From positions 1-45,845 of the forward strand of contig JAMOBD010000038.1 of NCBI GenBank assembly GCA_039908345.1: a DNA stretch of 45,845 nucleotides, given 5' to 3'. The position numbers and the translations under genes were made by a program. The DNA comes from Magnetospirillum sp. WYHS-4 (lineage in GTDB: Bacteria; Pseudomonadota; Alphaproteobacteria; Rhodospirillales; GLO-3). The notes under the pieces were generated by a model. The model saw only the letters and a list, made by a program, of their open reading frames with translations, made no database searches and was not told the DNA's origin. Below are positions 17,084-24,993 of this stretch, piece after piece (positions within the stretch are counted from its first letter, which is position 1; each line of letters begins with the position of its first letter).

Positions 17084-17485
17084 CAGCGGCACCATGGATT
17101 TTGCCTGCAGGTTGATGGTGGGAATCCCGGCGATCGGTATCACCGAATTGAAGCTGTAGCTGGCCGTGATCGAGACGTAGGTTACGCCGGCGACGATCGA
17201 TGTGGCGGGCAAGGGCACCGTGACCGCGCCGCTGTCGACGAAGGACTCCGCCATCTTCGACTTGGCATATGTCTGCAGCGTCGCCATGGAAGCCGAGGTA
17301 TTGACGATGGCGTAGCGGGTCGTCTCCTCCAAGGCGTATTGCAGGACGCTTTTTATCCACATCGCGCGCCCCACCTCGAAGATGCCGAAAACCATGGCGA
17401 GGAAGACCGGCGCGACCAGCGCGAATTCGAGCGCCGTTGCCCCCTTCCGACATCGCCCGACGGCCCGGAGAAGCGACCATCCCAT
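17078..17485 (-). CDS. TadE-like minor pilin
   Basis: A 135-aa pseudopilin. After the short leader MGWSLLRAVGRCRK comes GATALEFALVAPVFLAMVFGIFEVGRAMW, the TadE pattern of cleavage Gly, Glu five residues in, a hydrophobic helix and a following acidic residue. The rest is a small periplasmic domain. ATG 17485 is used; the longer open frame to 17911 is antisense of the next gene. It is the last of three minus-strand TadE/TadG genes, two bases after the previous one. Confidence 0.85.
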   Translation of the reverse strand: MGWSLLRAVGRCRKGATALEFALVAPVFLAMVFGIFEVGRAMWIKSVLQYALEETTRYAIVNTSASMATLQTYAKSKMAESFVDSGAVTVPLPATSIVAGVTYVSITASYSFNSVIPIAGIPTINLQAKSMVPLS

Positions 17486-17487
17486 CC

Positions 17488-17928
17488 CTATTCCTCTCGC
17501 ACCGTGACGGTCTCGGCCAAGCTGTAGGTCGGCTTGAAGTAGGCGAAGATCGGCGTATAGCTGTAGGAAGCGGTCACGGAAATGAACTTCTGCACCGTGA
17601 CTCCCGATCCGCTGCATGTGCAACTGGGAGCCGTTCCGGAAGGCGTGCTGCCGTTGGAGCACTCGCAGGAGCGGCTGCTGACGACCGTGATGCCGGTCAG
17701 GTTGGTCGATCCCTGCACGACCGTCTGGATGGTGCTGGAACTGTACCCCTTGAGGATCGCGTATTGGGCACCGGCCCGCGCCGCACCGGCCAATTCCATC
17801 TTGTGGAACATGCCGAGCCCCAGGTCGATCACTCCCATCGCGACCACGAGCAGCGTCGGGGCCAGCAGAGCGAACTCGACGGCCGAAGCGCCCCGTTCGT
17901 TCCCAACCCATCGACGAATTATGCCCAT
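17488..17928 (-). CDS. TadE-like minor pilin with Cys-rich insert
   Basis: A 146-aa protein from ATG 17928 (MGIIRRWVGNERGASAVEFALLAPTLLVV) with the TadE-type prepilin site and helix. The periplasmic part includes an unusual four-cysteine segment, CECSNGSTPSGTAPSCTC, which could form two disulfides. The chain ends in the strand pattern SYTPIFAYFKPTYSLAETVTVR that recurs in the plus-strand TadE protein at 19964 (SYTYTPILKNILTANFTLSE), so the two are paralogues. Ten bases separate it from the TadG-like gene upstream. Confidence 0.85.
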   Translation of the reverse strand: MGIIRRWVGNERGASAVEFALLAPTLLVVAMGVIDLGLGMFHKMELAGAARAGAQYAILKGYSSSTIQTVVQGSTNLTGITVVSSRSCECSNGSTPSGTAPSCTCSGSGVTVQKFISVTASYSYTPIFAYFKPTYSLAETVTVREE

Positions 17929-17938
17929 GAAGCAGCCC

Positions 17939-19213
17939 CTACTCCACCAGAGTCGACAAATTCGCACCAGCAAGGGTCACGCCTGCCGATCCGCAGTTGC
18001 TGCTGTTGGCGCCCGATGTTCCCGTAAACTCGACAGTATCTCCGATCAACTGAACGCAACTGGTTCCACCACCCGAGTTCCCGGAATAATCGATCTTACG
18101 CTTCGGCGTATAGACGGCACCGGTAATGTTGAAATTCGTACCGCCAGTGATGCGGTTGGTGCCGCTCGAACTCGCGGCCTCGCTTTGATAGAACAACATA
18201 CCAGAATATGCCCCGGACGTTGGGGCGCTCATGTTTACTGTTCTCGTGCCAGTAAAATCAATATTACCAACGTTAGAGGCACTGCTCCCCATAAGTATTA
18301 TTGATACACCATTACCTGATATTGTTCCACTCCCAGATACATTGAATGCTCCGTCGTACATCACATATGTACCTGGAGATAGATTTATCGAATTATTCCC
18401 AGACGCGGTAATTCCACCGCAGTATGTCCCCGGAGACAGATTGTTGGTTCCGGAGGAATTGATGCTCAAGTTATTGTGGTCGCATCCCGTAAATGCGGGA
18501 ACACTTCTATCCTCGTAGGGATCGGCGTATTTTCTTGCGCCCTCCTGAACGCCGCCGCAGGACGTCGTGCTGAAATGCGCCTCGTCTGCAGTTGCCCCCA
18601 CAGTCCGAACACAATCGGCCGTCACCAGCGTACCACCAGTGGCGATCAGCGACGTGGAACTGGAGGAATTCGTTACGACATCGCAGTTGAGGAGCGAGAC
18701 GGTAACGGTGCCTGTAATGCGGAAAGCCCCGGAAGCCGAAGAGTTCAACGCAACCACGCAGCCGTTTCCGGCCTGCATCTGCATCTTCGCTACCGCCCGG
18801 GTGGACGCGGTGACGCTTGTGGACTGCACGAGATAGCGCAGGAAGAGCGTCTGGATGGGCTTGGTAAGGCGAACTTCGACCGCCAGGCTGTCCCCCGTAT
18901 AGGAGCCGCTGGTGGGCGGGATGTTGACCACGATGGTTCCGCCGCCCGACGTCGTGAACCCGTTGCGCTGGGCTTCCGTGGTCGCTTCCGAAGTGATGGT
19001 GGAAGTGCTGCTGCCATTGTACTTCTCGATCGCCGCGGCGACCGCGGCGGCATCCACGGCCGACTGAAGCTCCCGTCGCGCCGCGTACCAACTGCCGACT
19101 TCCACTCCGAACCCGACGGCGCCTAGGACGACCGGCATGAGCAAGGCGAATAGAATCGCTATCGCACCAGACTCGTCGTGGCGGAACCGCTTAAGGGGTA
19201 CTGGCCAAGTCAT
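17939..19213 (-). CDS. TadG-like protein with Gly/Ser/Asn-rich repeat region
   Basis: A 424-aa protein from ATG 19213, with GGAAGG close upstream (other in-frame starts at 19225 and 19279). The N-terminus (ESGAIAILFALLMPVVLGAVGFGVEVGSWYAARRELQSAVDAAAVAAA) is the TadG signature. No von Willebrand A domain follows. From about residue 150 the chain is rich in Ser, Gly, Asn and Thr with short repeats such as NLSPGTYCGGITASG and NLSPGTYVMYDGAFNVSGSG, as in beta-solenoid or surface domains. The DNA of this part (about 18,190-18,560) is visibly more AT-rich than its neighbours. A surface adhesin role at the pilus is possible but inferred. Confidence 0.82.
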   Translation of the reverse strand: MTWPVPLKRFRHDESGAIAILFALLMPVVLGAVGFGVEVGSWYAARRELQSAVDAAAVAAAIEKYNGSSTSTITSEATTEAQRNGFTTSGGGTIVVNIPPTSGSYTGDSLAVEVRLTKPIQTLFLRYLVQSTSVTASTRAVAKMQMQAGNGCVVALNSSASGAFRITGTVTVSLLNCDVVTNSSSSTSLIATGGTLVTADCVRTVGATADEAHFSTTSCGGVQEGARKYADPYEDRSVPAFTGCDHNNLSINSSGTNNLSPGTYCGGITASGNNSINLSPGTYVMYDGAFNVSGSGTISGNGVSIILMGSSASNVGNIDFTGTRTVNMSAPTSGAYSGMLFYQSEAASSSGTNRITGGTNFNITGAVYTPKRKIDYSGNSGGGTSCVQLIGDTVEFTGTSGANSSNCGSAGVTLAGANLSTLVE

Positions 19214-19286
19214 AGGACCTTCCATGCCATATCTATGACCAAAATAATATGGCTGATGGCCTATGACGAACAGTGACAAGTGTCAC
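19209..19286. promoter_or_regulatory. Divergent control region with nested inverted repeats
   Basis: Between the two divergent TadE/TadG clusters lie three perfect inverted repeats: GTCATAGG / CCTATGAC (19209-19216 and 19260-19267), GCCATAT / ATATGGC (19226-19232 and 19247-19253), and GTGACA-AG-TGTCAC (19273-19286). CTATGAC also occurs at 19233-19239, giving three copies of that heptamer counting both strands. The stretch is AT-rich compared with its surroundings. This arrangement suggests binding sites for a dimeric regulator that controls both directions. Confidence 0.5.
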
Positions 19287-19424
19287 GCCCCCCCCAGGAA
19301 AGAGTGGAACATACTCAAGGAGTGGCTTTCGCGAACTCGCATCCCCGTGCTATTGCCAGAAGGGCATGGGGGCGCCACGACGAAGGCGGGCCGGACTCGC
19401 CCGCCCCGGGAAAAGGCCAAGCCC

Positions 19425-19967
19425 ATGCCACGCCGCTCCGTACCGACCCCGAATGATCGATGGTTTCGGTTCCTGCGCCGCACGGCACGAGACGAGCGCG
19501 GCGCCACGGCGGTGGAATTCGCCCTCATCCTGCCGGTTTTCGCCTATCTGCTGATCGGCATCATCGAGATGGCGATGCTGTTCTTCACCACCACCGTGGT
19601 CGACGGCGCCGTGCACGAGGCCGGGCGCCGGATCCGGACCGGCCAGGCCCAATTGTCGGGCAACACCTTTTCCACCTTCCAGGCGGCGCTGTGCAACAAT
19701 TTGCAGTACGTCTACAGCTGCGCCAACATCTCGCTGGACGTGCGGACATTCGGCAGCTTCTCGTCGGTGTCGGTCCCCATCCAACTGGATGCGCAAGGCA
19801 ATCCGATCACCCAGTTCAACGTGGGGGGCGCCAAGGCCATCACGGCCATCCGGGTGATCTACAAGTGGACCTTCTTCACCCCGATGATCGGCTACTTCTT
19901 CGGCGACGCCGCCAACCAGCGGCAGTTGACCTCGCTGACCATCTTCCGCAACGAGCCCTACCAATGA
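19425..19967 (+). CDS. TadE/TadG-like minor pilin
   Basis: A 180-aa protein from ATG 19425, preceded by AAAAGG; the open frame extends back to 19263, but that part is not pilin-like. RDERGATAVEFALILPVFAYLLIGIIEMAMLFF is the TadE prepilin site and helix. The periplasmic domain has two cysteines (LCNN, SCAN). It overlaps the next gene by ATGA and heads the plus-strand TadE cluster. Confidence 0.87.
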   Translation: MPRRSVPTPNDRWFRFLRRTARDERGATAVEFALILPVFAYLLIGIIEMAMLFFTTTVVDGAVHEAGRRIRTGQAQLSGNTFSTFQAALCNNLQYVYSCANISLDVRTFGSFSSVSVPIQLDAQGNPITQFNVGGAKAITAIRVIYKWTFFTPMIGYFFGDAANQRQLTSLTIFRNEPYQ

Positions 19968-20494
19968 CCGCCCGTCGTATCCTCGTCCATCTTGCCGGTG
20001 ACCGGCGCGGCGCCGCCGCCATCGAATTCGCCCTGATCGCTCCGGTGATGATTACCCTGCTGGCCGGCATCATGGAACTGTCTTACTTCCTGATGGCGGA
20101 ACGGCGGGTCGTCGAATCTTCCCACGCGGTCGCCGACCTGATCGGCCAGGGAACCGACCTGTCCGCCGCCGAGGTGGACGACATCCTCTACGCCGCCCGC
20201 CAGATCATGACCCCCTTCCCCGACAGCGCCCTGAAGATCGGCGTGGCCAGCGTCACCTACGACGCCACCACCGGGGCCCCATCCCTGGCCTGGACGGCAA
20301 ATTACAACAGCGGCAGCGTCTCCAACCCGACCACCAAGGCCACCGGCAAGGGCCAAGCCGGGGAGAGTGTGATCATCGTTACTTCCTCATACACTTACAC
20401 GCCTATACTGAAGAATATTCTTACCGCCAATTTTACTTTATCGGAAACCACCTACGCTCGCCCGCGCACTTTATCATACGTGGGTAAGTACTAG
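19964..20494 (+). CDS. TadE-like minor pilin
   Basis: A 176-aa protein beginning MTARRILVHLAGDRRGAAAIEFALIAPVMITLLAGIMELSYFL, a clear TadE signal and helix. The periplasmic part (ADLIGQGTDLSAAEVDDILYAARQIMTPF, SVTYD) is the usual TadE domain, and its end resembles the minus-strand protein at 17488. Its start overlaps the stop of the gene before. It is followed nine bases later by the vWA TadG gene. Confidence 0.88.
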   Translation: MTARRILVHLAGDRRGAAAIEFALIAPVMITLLAGIMELSYFLMAERRVVESSHAVADLIGQGTDLSAAEVDDILYAARQIMTPFPDSALKIGVASVTYDATTGAPSLAWTANYNSGSVSNPTTKATGKGQAGESVIIVTSSYTYTPILKNILTANFTLSETTYARPRTLSYVGKY

Positions 20495-20503
20495 AGGTTC
20501 GCC

Positions 20504-21961
20504 ATGAAGAACTCCGCCCCCACCCGCCGTCCCGCAGCAACGTCGAATGGCCGGGCCCCGCATCTTTGGCGCGCCGAGGATGGCGTGGTCGGCATCATCT
20601 TCGCCCTGGCGCTCATTCCGCTCGGCATCGCCACCGGACTGGCCGTCGACATGGGACGGGCCTATCTGGTCGAACAGCGGCTCAACCAGGCGGCCGACGC
20701 GGCCGGCCTGGCCCTGGCGGCGGCCATGGATACGGGCCAGAACCTGCAGACCGTGCTGCAGACCATTTTCACCGCCAACTATCCGGTGACCAACCTGGGC
20801 ACCACGGCGACTCCTTCCTATTCCGTCAACGGGGAAGTCATCACGGTCACCGCCCAGGCCACCGTCCCCATGGCCTTCGCCCAACTGGTCGGGATCAATT
20901 CGGTCACCGTCCACGCCACGTCCCAGATCACCCGCAAGCAGACGGGGCTGGAGGTCGCGCTGGTGCTCGACAATACCGGCTCGATGAACAGCGGCGGCAA
21001 GATCGGGCAGTTGCGGACCTCGTCGAAGGAACTGGTCAGTACCCTGTTCGGTAACCAGACAGCCCCCACCAACCTGAAGATCGGCCTCGTGCCCTTCGTG
21101 ACCACGGTCAACATCGGCACGGGGAACGCCGCCTACGTCAACAACACCCACAACTACGCGCCGGACACCTGGAAGGGCTGCATCGAAGAAAGGACCTATC
21201 CCCACGACGTGCTCGACACCACGACGGGGGCGGGCGGCCTATGGCCTACCTACTATTGGCCGAAGGAAGCCAGTTCCGGGACCTGCAACAACGAATGGAC
21301 GACCACGGTGGACACCACGCCCATTAACACCGAGGGCCCCAATCAGGCCTGCCCGGACCCCATCGTCCCCCTGACTAACGCCAAGGCGACCTTGATTACC
21401 GCCCTCGACAACATGGAACCCTGGATGGGCAACGGCACCATGGTCAACATCGGCGCGGTCTGGGGATGGCGCGTGCTGTCGTCGGCCCCGCCCTTCACCG
21501 AAGGCGTGGTGGAAGGAACCAGCGGCTGGAAGAAGGTGATGATCATCCTGACCGACGGCGACAACAACCTCATGCCGCCAACCTGGGGGAGTTGCAACAC
21601 CAACACCGTCACCCTGGACGGCGCCGCGCCCCCGGCCAACCACAACCCGGAAGGCGTGGGGCTCAATTCGCAATACACCGGCTACGGCTATGCCTGGCAG
21701 GGCCGGCTGGGGACGTCGTTCCGCGCCGCGGCGGAGACCCAGTTGGACAACCGCCTGGCGGAAGTCTGTTCCAACATCAAGGCGGCCGGCATCACCGTCT
21801 ACACCATCACCTTCGGCACCACGACGGCGACCATCCAGGGCATCATGCAGGCCTGCGCCTCGACCACCGACAAGTACTACAATTCGCCCACCAACGCGCA
21901 GCTCAGCCGGGCCTTCCGGGCCATCGCGGCCGAGCTGAAAAAAATCCATCTCAGCCAATAG
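20504..21961 (+). CDS. tadG: TadG with von Willebrand A domain
   Basis: A 485-aa protein with the TadG N-terminus (EDGVVGIIFALALIPLGIATGLAVDMGRAYLVEQRLNQAADAAGLALA). A vWA domain begins near residue 148: VALVLDNTGSM supplies the DxTxS metal-site motif and IILTDGDNN the later strand. The middle carries cysteine-containing loops. vWA TadG proteins are envelope components of Tad pili and may bind surfaces through the metal site. It ends the plus-strand TadE/TadG cluster; an 11-bp stem hairpin follows 14 bases after the stop. Confidence 0.9.
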   Translation: MKNSAPTRRPAATSNGRAPHLWRAEDGVVGIIFALALIPLGIATGLAVDMGRAYLVEQRLNQAADAAGLALAAAMDTGQNLQTVLQTIFTANYPVTNLGTTATPSYSVNGEVITVTAQATVPMAFAQLVGINSVTVHATSQITRKQTGLEVALVLDNTGSMNSGGKIGQLRTSSKELVSTLFGNQTAPTNLKIGLVPFVTTVNIGTGNAAYVNNTHNYAPDTWKGCIEERTYPHDVLDTTTGAGGLWPTYYWPKEASSGTCNNEWTTTVDTTPINTEGPNQACPDPIVPLTNAKATLITALDNMEPWMGNGTMVNIGAVWGWRVLSSAPPFTEGVVEGTSGWKKVMIILTDGDNNLMPPTWGSCNTNTVTLDGAAPPANHNPEGVGLNSQYTGYGYAWQGRLGTSFRAAAETQLDNRLAEVCSNIKAAGITVYTITFGTTTATIQGIMQACASTTDKYYNSPTNAQLSRAFRAIAAELKKIHLSQ

Positions 21962-21974
21962 AGCCTTGGTATAG

Positions 21975-22002
21975 TGGCGCTCCCGCAATCCCGGGAGCGC
22001 CA
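21975..22002 (+). terminator. 11-bp GC hairpin between tadG and the synthase-like gene
   Basis: TGGCGCTCCCG (21975-21985), loop CAATCC, and CGGGAGCGCCA (21992-22002) pair perfectly. There is no T-tract, and the GTG start at 22008 follows six bases later, so the stem would cover the ribosome-binding region of the next gene. It may be a terminator, an attenuator or a translation-blocking hairpin. Confidence 0.5.
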
Positions 22003-22007
22003 TCGCC

Positions 22008-24179
22008 GTGATCGTCCTTCTGACCCTGACCTCGTTCCTGGGCGCTTTTCTGTTGTTCGCGATCCAGCCGCTGATCGCCAAGCTGCTCCTGCCCCACCTG
22101 GGCGGCGCGCCGGCGGTGTGGAACACCTCCATGGTCTTCTTCCAGGCCGCCCTGCTGGCCGGCTACGCCTACGCGCATCGGCTGGCCCAGGCCGTCGGCG
22201 ACGGGCGCCGTCAGTACTTGGTGCACGGCGCCCTGCTGCTGGCTGGGCTGACGGTCTTGCCGCCGATCCTGCATACGGACTGGATTCCCGCGGCGTCCGC
22301 CAACCCCATCCTGCCGGTCCTGGCCCTGTTGGCCGCCGCGGTCGGCCTGCCGTTCCTGGCGCTGTCGGCGACGGCGCCCCTGGTGCAGCGATGGCTGGCG
22401 GGCAGCCCGCAAGGAGAAGCGGAAAACCCCTATTTCCTGTACGCCGCCAGCAACCTGGGTAGTTTTTCGGCGCTGCTGGCCTATCCGTTCCTGATCGAGC
22501 CCTGGCTCGACCTGCCCACCCAGGCGGTCGCCTGGACGGCCGGCTACGTCCTTTTGATCCCGTTGATGGGGGCGGCGGCGCTGGTCACCCGCGCCGGCCC
22601 CGTTCCCGCCCCCCCCGCCACCCAGCCGCCGGGACCGCTGCCCCGCCTGCGCTGGGTGCTGCTCGCCCTGGCACCGTCCAGCCAGTTGCTGGGGGTCACC
22701 ACCCATATCACGACGGACATCGCGGCCGTGCCGCTGCTTTGGGTGGTTCCCCTGGCGGTCTATCTCCTGACCTTCGCCATCGCCTTCGCCCGCCGCCCCT
22801 TTCCGCCCCGCGAGGCCGTCCTGCGGCTGGAGGCTTTGCTGGTTCCCCTGCTCGGCATGCAGATCTTCTGGAGTTCGAGCCAGCCGGCGGTATCGATTCC
22901 GTTTCATCTCGCGACCCTGTTCGCGGTGGCCCTGGCCTGCCATGGCGAACTGGTCCGGCTGCGGCCGGCACCGGCACGGCTGACCGAGTTCTACCTCTGG
23001 ATTTCCTTTGGCGGCGTACTGGGCGGCGCCTTCAACGCCTTGGCGGCGCCGCTGCTGTTTTCCAGCCCTCTCGAATATCCGCTGGCGCTGCTGCTGGCGG
23101 CTTTCCTGCGTCCCGGCGTCTGGCCGCGCGACGTCCGGTCCTGGGCCTTCCAGGGCGGCTTGCCCGTTGTCTTGGCTGCGCTTCTCGCCCTGGCCGCCGA
23201 CGACGACCTTCCCGGCCTCAGGTTTTCCGATCCCTCGACGCTTGCCTTCCTGGCCCTGGCCCTGGCGGCCGCCGTCGCCGCCTATGCCAACGCGGGGCGA
23301 CCGCTGCTGTTCGCCGGCTGCACCGCCGCCCTGATGGCGGGCGGATGGACCGCCCAGAGCGGACAGGACGAGGTGGTGGCCAGGGTCCGCAGCTTCTTCG
23401 GCATCCATCGGGTCACCCGGACGGACGGCGCGGCAGGCACCTTCCACGTGCTGGCCAACGGATCCACCTTCCACGGCGCCCAGGACCGCAGCCCGGCGGG
23501 ACAGTCCGAGCCGCTGGCCTACTACGGCCGCAGCGGCCCCCTGGGCCAGGCGTTCGATGCCCTGGCGCCGGCGCGCCATGTGGCGCTGGTCGGGCTGGGT
23601 ACCGGCAGTTCGCTCTGCCATCGGGCCGAAGGCCGCCGCTGGACCATCTACGAGATCGACCCCACGGTCGTGGATATGGCCCGCGACGCCCGCCTGTTCA
23701 GCTTCTTCGGGCAGTGCGCGCCCGATGCCGCCGTGGTGCCGGGGGACGCCCGGCGACGGCTGGCCGAATCCGCGCCGGGCGCCTTCGACCTGCTGATCCT
23801 GGACGCCTTCAGTTCGGATGCCATCCCGGTCCACCTGCTGACCCGCGAGGCCATGGCCGTCTATTGGCGGACCCTGGCGGAAGGGGGCGTCCTGGCCTTC
23901 CACCTGTCGAACCGCTACCTGGACCTGGAACCCCTGATCGCCGCCCTGGCGGCCGATGCCGGCCTGTCGGTTCGCTGGCAGGAATACAACCCCGACCGGG
24001 AGGAATCGGCCCGCCGCCATACCCCAAGCAACTGGGCGGTGCTGGCCCGGCGCGACGCCGACCTGGGGCGGATGGCCGCCGACCCTCGTTGGCGGCTTCC
24101 GGTCGCCGACCCCGCCGTCGAAGCCTGGACCGACACCCGAAGCGATCTCGCCACCTTGCTGATCCGGGGCCGGAAATAG
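22008..24179 (+). CDS. Membrane-bound spermidine-synthase-like protein
   Basis: A 723-aa fusion. The first 450 residues are about a dozen hydrophobic helices (opening LTLTSFLGAFLLFAIQPLIAKLLLPHLGGAPAVWNTS). The C-terminal 220 residues form a spermidine-synthase/SAM-methyltransferase fold: VALVGLGTGSSLCH near residue 525, YEIDPTVVDMA and FDLLILDAFSSDAIP. Such membrane fusions are common and mostly uncharacterised; real polyamine synthesis is unproven. Start is GTG 22008 immediately after a hairpin. It lies inside the Tad locus between tadG and flp genes, so a link with pili is possible. Its last 36 codons are duplicated downstream. Confidence 0.85.
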   Translation: MIVLLTLTSFLGAFLLFAIQPLIAKLLLPHLGGAPAVWNTSMVFFQAALLAGYAYAHRLAQAVGDGRRQYLVHGALLLAGLTVLPPILHTDWIPAASANPILPVLALLAAAVGLPFLALSATAPLVQRWLAGSPQGEAENPYFLYAASNLGSFSALLAYPFLIEPWLDLPTQAVAWTAGYVLLIPLMGAAALVTRAGPVPAPPATQPPGPLPRLRWVLLALAPSSQLLGVTTHITTDIAAVPLLWVVPLAVYLLTFAIAFARRPFPPREAVLRLEALLVPLLGMQIFWSSSQPAVSIPFHLATLFAVALACHGELVRLRPAPARLTEFYLWISFGGVLGGAFNALAAPLLFSSPLEYPLALLLAAFLRPGVWPRDVRSWAFQGGLPVVLAALLALAADDDLPGLRFSDPSTLAFLALALAAAVAAYANAGRPLLFAGCTAALMAGGWTAQSGQDEVVARVRSFFGIHRVTRTDGAAGTFHVLANGSTFHGAQDRSPAGQSEPLAYYGRSGPLGQAFDALAPARHVALVGLGTGSSLCHRAEGRRWTIYEIDPTVVDMARDARLFSFFGQCAPDAAVVPGDARRRLAESAPGAFDLLILDAFSSDAIPVHLLTREAMAVYWRTLAEGGVLAFHLSNRYLDLEPLIAALAADAGLSVRWQEYNPDREESARRHTPSNWAVLARRDADLGRMAADPRWRLPVADPAVEAWTDTRSDLATLLIRGRK

Positions 24180-24195
24180 GGATATGGCGGCTGCG
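24071..24195 (+). repeat. Direct repeat, copy 1 (3' end of synthase-like gene)
   Basis: This 125-bp segment recurs at 24537-24661 with one mismatch (T at 24086, G at 24552). Copy 1 is the true end of the synthase-like gene plus 16 bases beyond the TAG. It begins a duplicated unit that continues with promoter-like sequence and a flp gene. Confidence 0.9.
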
Positions 24196-24254
24196 GGTAC
24201 CATTCAATAGAGCGCAAAACTCGCATAAACAGCAACAATAGAGAGCAAATAGGG

Positions 24255-24342
24255 TTGACTTCGCCTCTGGGTTTTGACATGCTCCGAAGCGAAGTGTCGA
24301 ACGAACTTCACCTCGGAACTGCTGCAATCGGAGTTTCAAACG
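24255..24342 (+). promoter_or_regulatory. Leader region of flp copy 1
   Basis: The leader begins TTGACTTCGCC at 24255 and is conserved in front of flp copy 2 (24732-24819) at a constant distance from the ATG. ACTTCGC and GCGAAGT form an inverted repeat with a 24-base spacer, and GAAGT / ACTTC a second one nearer the gene. In copy 2 the second stem keeps pairing through a T-G wobble. GGAG lies ten bases before the ATG. TTGACT and TTGACA are possible -35 elements, but no good -10 is seen. Confidence 0.45.
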
Positions 24343-24516
24343 ATGGCTAGGAATCTCATCCAAGCTGCCACGGGCCTCTGGAAAGACGAGTCCGGTGCGA
24401 CCGCGATCGAGTACGGCCTTATCGCCGCCGGTATCGCGGTGGCCATTCTCGTCGCGATCACCACAGTCGGCAACGGCCTGCAAAACACGTTCAACAACGT
24501 CTCCAACAAGCTGTAA
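24343..24516 (+). CDS. flp: Flp-type pilin, tandem copy 1
   Basis: A 57-aa prepilin from ATG 24343 (the open frame to 24274 is leader). ESGATAIEYGLIAAGIAVAILVAITTVG carries the cleavage Gly, mature Glu5 and the polymerisation helix; the tail is QNTFNNVSNKL. It is very similar to copy 2, with about 14 nucleotide differences in 174, several of them amino-acid changes in the leader (TGLWKD against NRLWAD). Likely a major pilus subunit. A small hairpin CGCC-TTTTG-GGCG follows the stop. Confidence 0.92.
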   Translation: MARNLIQAATGLWKDESGATAIEYGLIAAGIAVAILVAITTVGNGLQNTFNNVSNKL

Positions 24517-24536
24517 CCGCCTTTTGGGCGATCGAC

Positions 24537-24661
24537 GATGGCCGCCGACCCGCGTTGGCGGCTTCCGGTCGCCGACCCCGCCGTCGAAGCCTGGACCGAC
24601 ACCCGAAGCGATCTCGCCACCTTGCTGATCCGGGGCCGGAAATAGGGATATGGCGGCTGCG
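24537..24661 (+). repeat. Direct repeat, copy 2 (orphan tail of synthase-like gene)
   Basis: This is a near-identical copy (124 of 125 bases) of 24071-24195. It carries the last 36 codons of the synthase-like gene in frame from an ATG at 24538 to TAG 24643-24645, without the rest of that gene, so it is a dead fragment. With the two flp genes it marks a partial tandem duplication with unit offsets of 466 bases (tail) and 477 bases (leader and flp). The rest of the 303-base gap between the flp genes is spacer with the hairpin CCCCCG / CGGGGG (24704-24722), then the second leader. Confidence 0.9.
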
Positions 24662-24731
24662 TGCGCCATCCAACCGGGTGCGATCCCACGGGAAAATCCG
24701 TATCCCCCGTCACAATCGGGGGGCCTGAGTG

Positions 24732-24819
24732 TTGACTTCGCCTCTAGGTTTCGACATGCTTTGAAGCGAAGTGTCGAACGGGCTTCACCTCGGAGCTGCT
24801 ACAATCGGAGTTTCAAACG
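24732..24819 (+). promoter_or_regulatory. Leader region of flp copy 2
   Basis: This is the counterpart of the copy 1 leader, with TTGACTTCGCC, the ACTTCGC / GCGAAGT inverted repeat and GGAG before the ATG. Conservation in the duplicated unit suggests that it is functional promoter or 5' untranslated sequence. The spacer just upstream is unlike that of copy 1. Confidence 0.45.
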
Positions 24820-24993
24820 ATGACTAGGAATCTCATGCAAGCTGCCAACCGCCTCTGGGCGGACGAGTCCGGCGCGACCGCGATCGAGTACGGTCTTATC
24901 GCCGCCGGTATCGCGGTGGCCATTCTCGTCGCGATCACCACGGTCGGCAACGGCCTGAAGAACACCTTCAACAACGTCTCCAACAAGCTGTAA
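24820..24993 (+). CDS. flp: Flp-type pilin, tandem copy 2
   Basis: A 57-aa prepilin (MTRNLMQAANRLWADESGAT at the start). The prepilin site and helix are identical to copy 1; the tail is KNTFNNVSNKL. The hairpin ATCGCC-TTCCC-GGCGAT (24993-25009) directly after the stop may stabilise or terminate the pilin mRNA. The prepilin peptidase cpaA follows 129 bases later. Confidence 0.92.
   Translation: MTRNLMQAANRLWADESGATAIEYGLIAAGIAVAILVAITTVGNGLKNTFNNVSNKL

Noticed and set aside
21951-24203. 750-residue open frame on the minus strand
   Set aside because: Antisense shadow of the synthase-like gene; composition is Gln/Gly/Arg-rich without any recognisable motif.
24255-24290. Sigma54 promoter in front of the flp genes
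   Set aside because: GG and GC are spaced ten bases in copy 1, but the alignment with copy 2 gives nine, and the flanking consensus (TGGCAC, TTGC) is absent.
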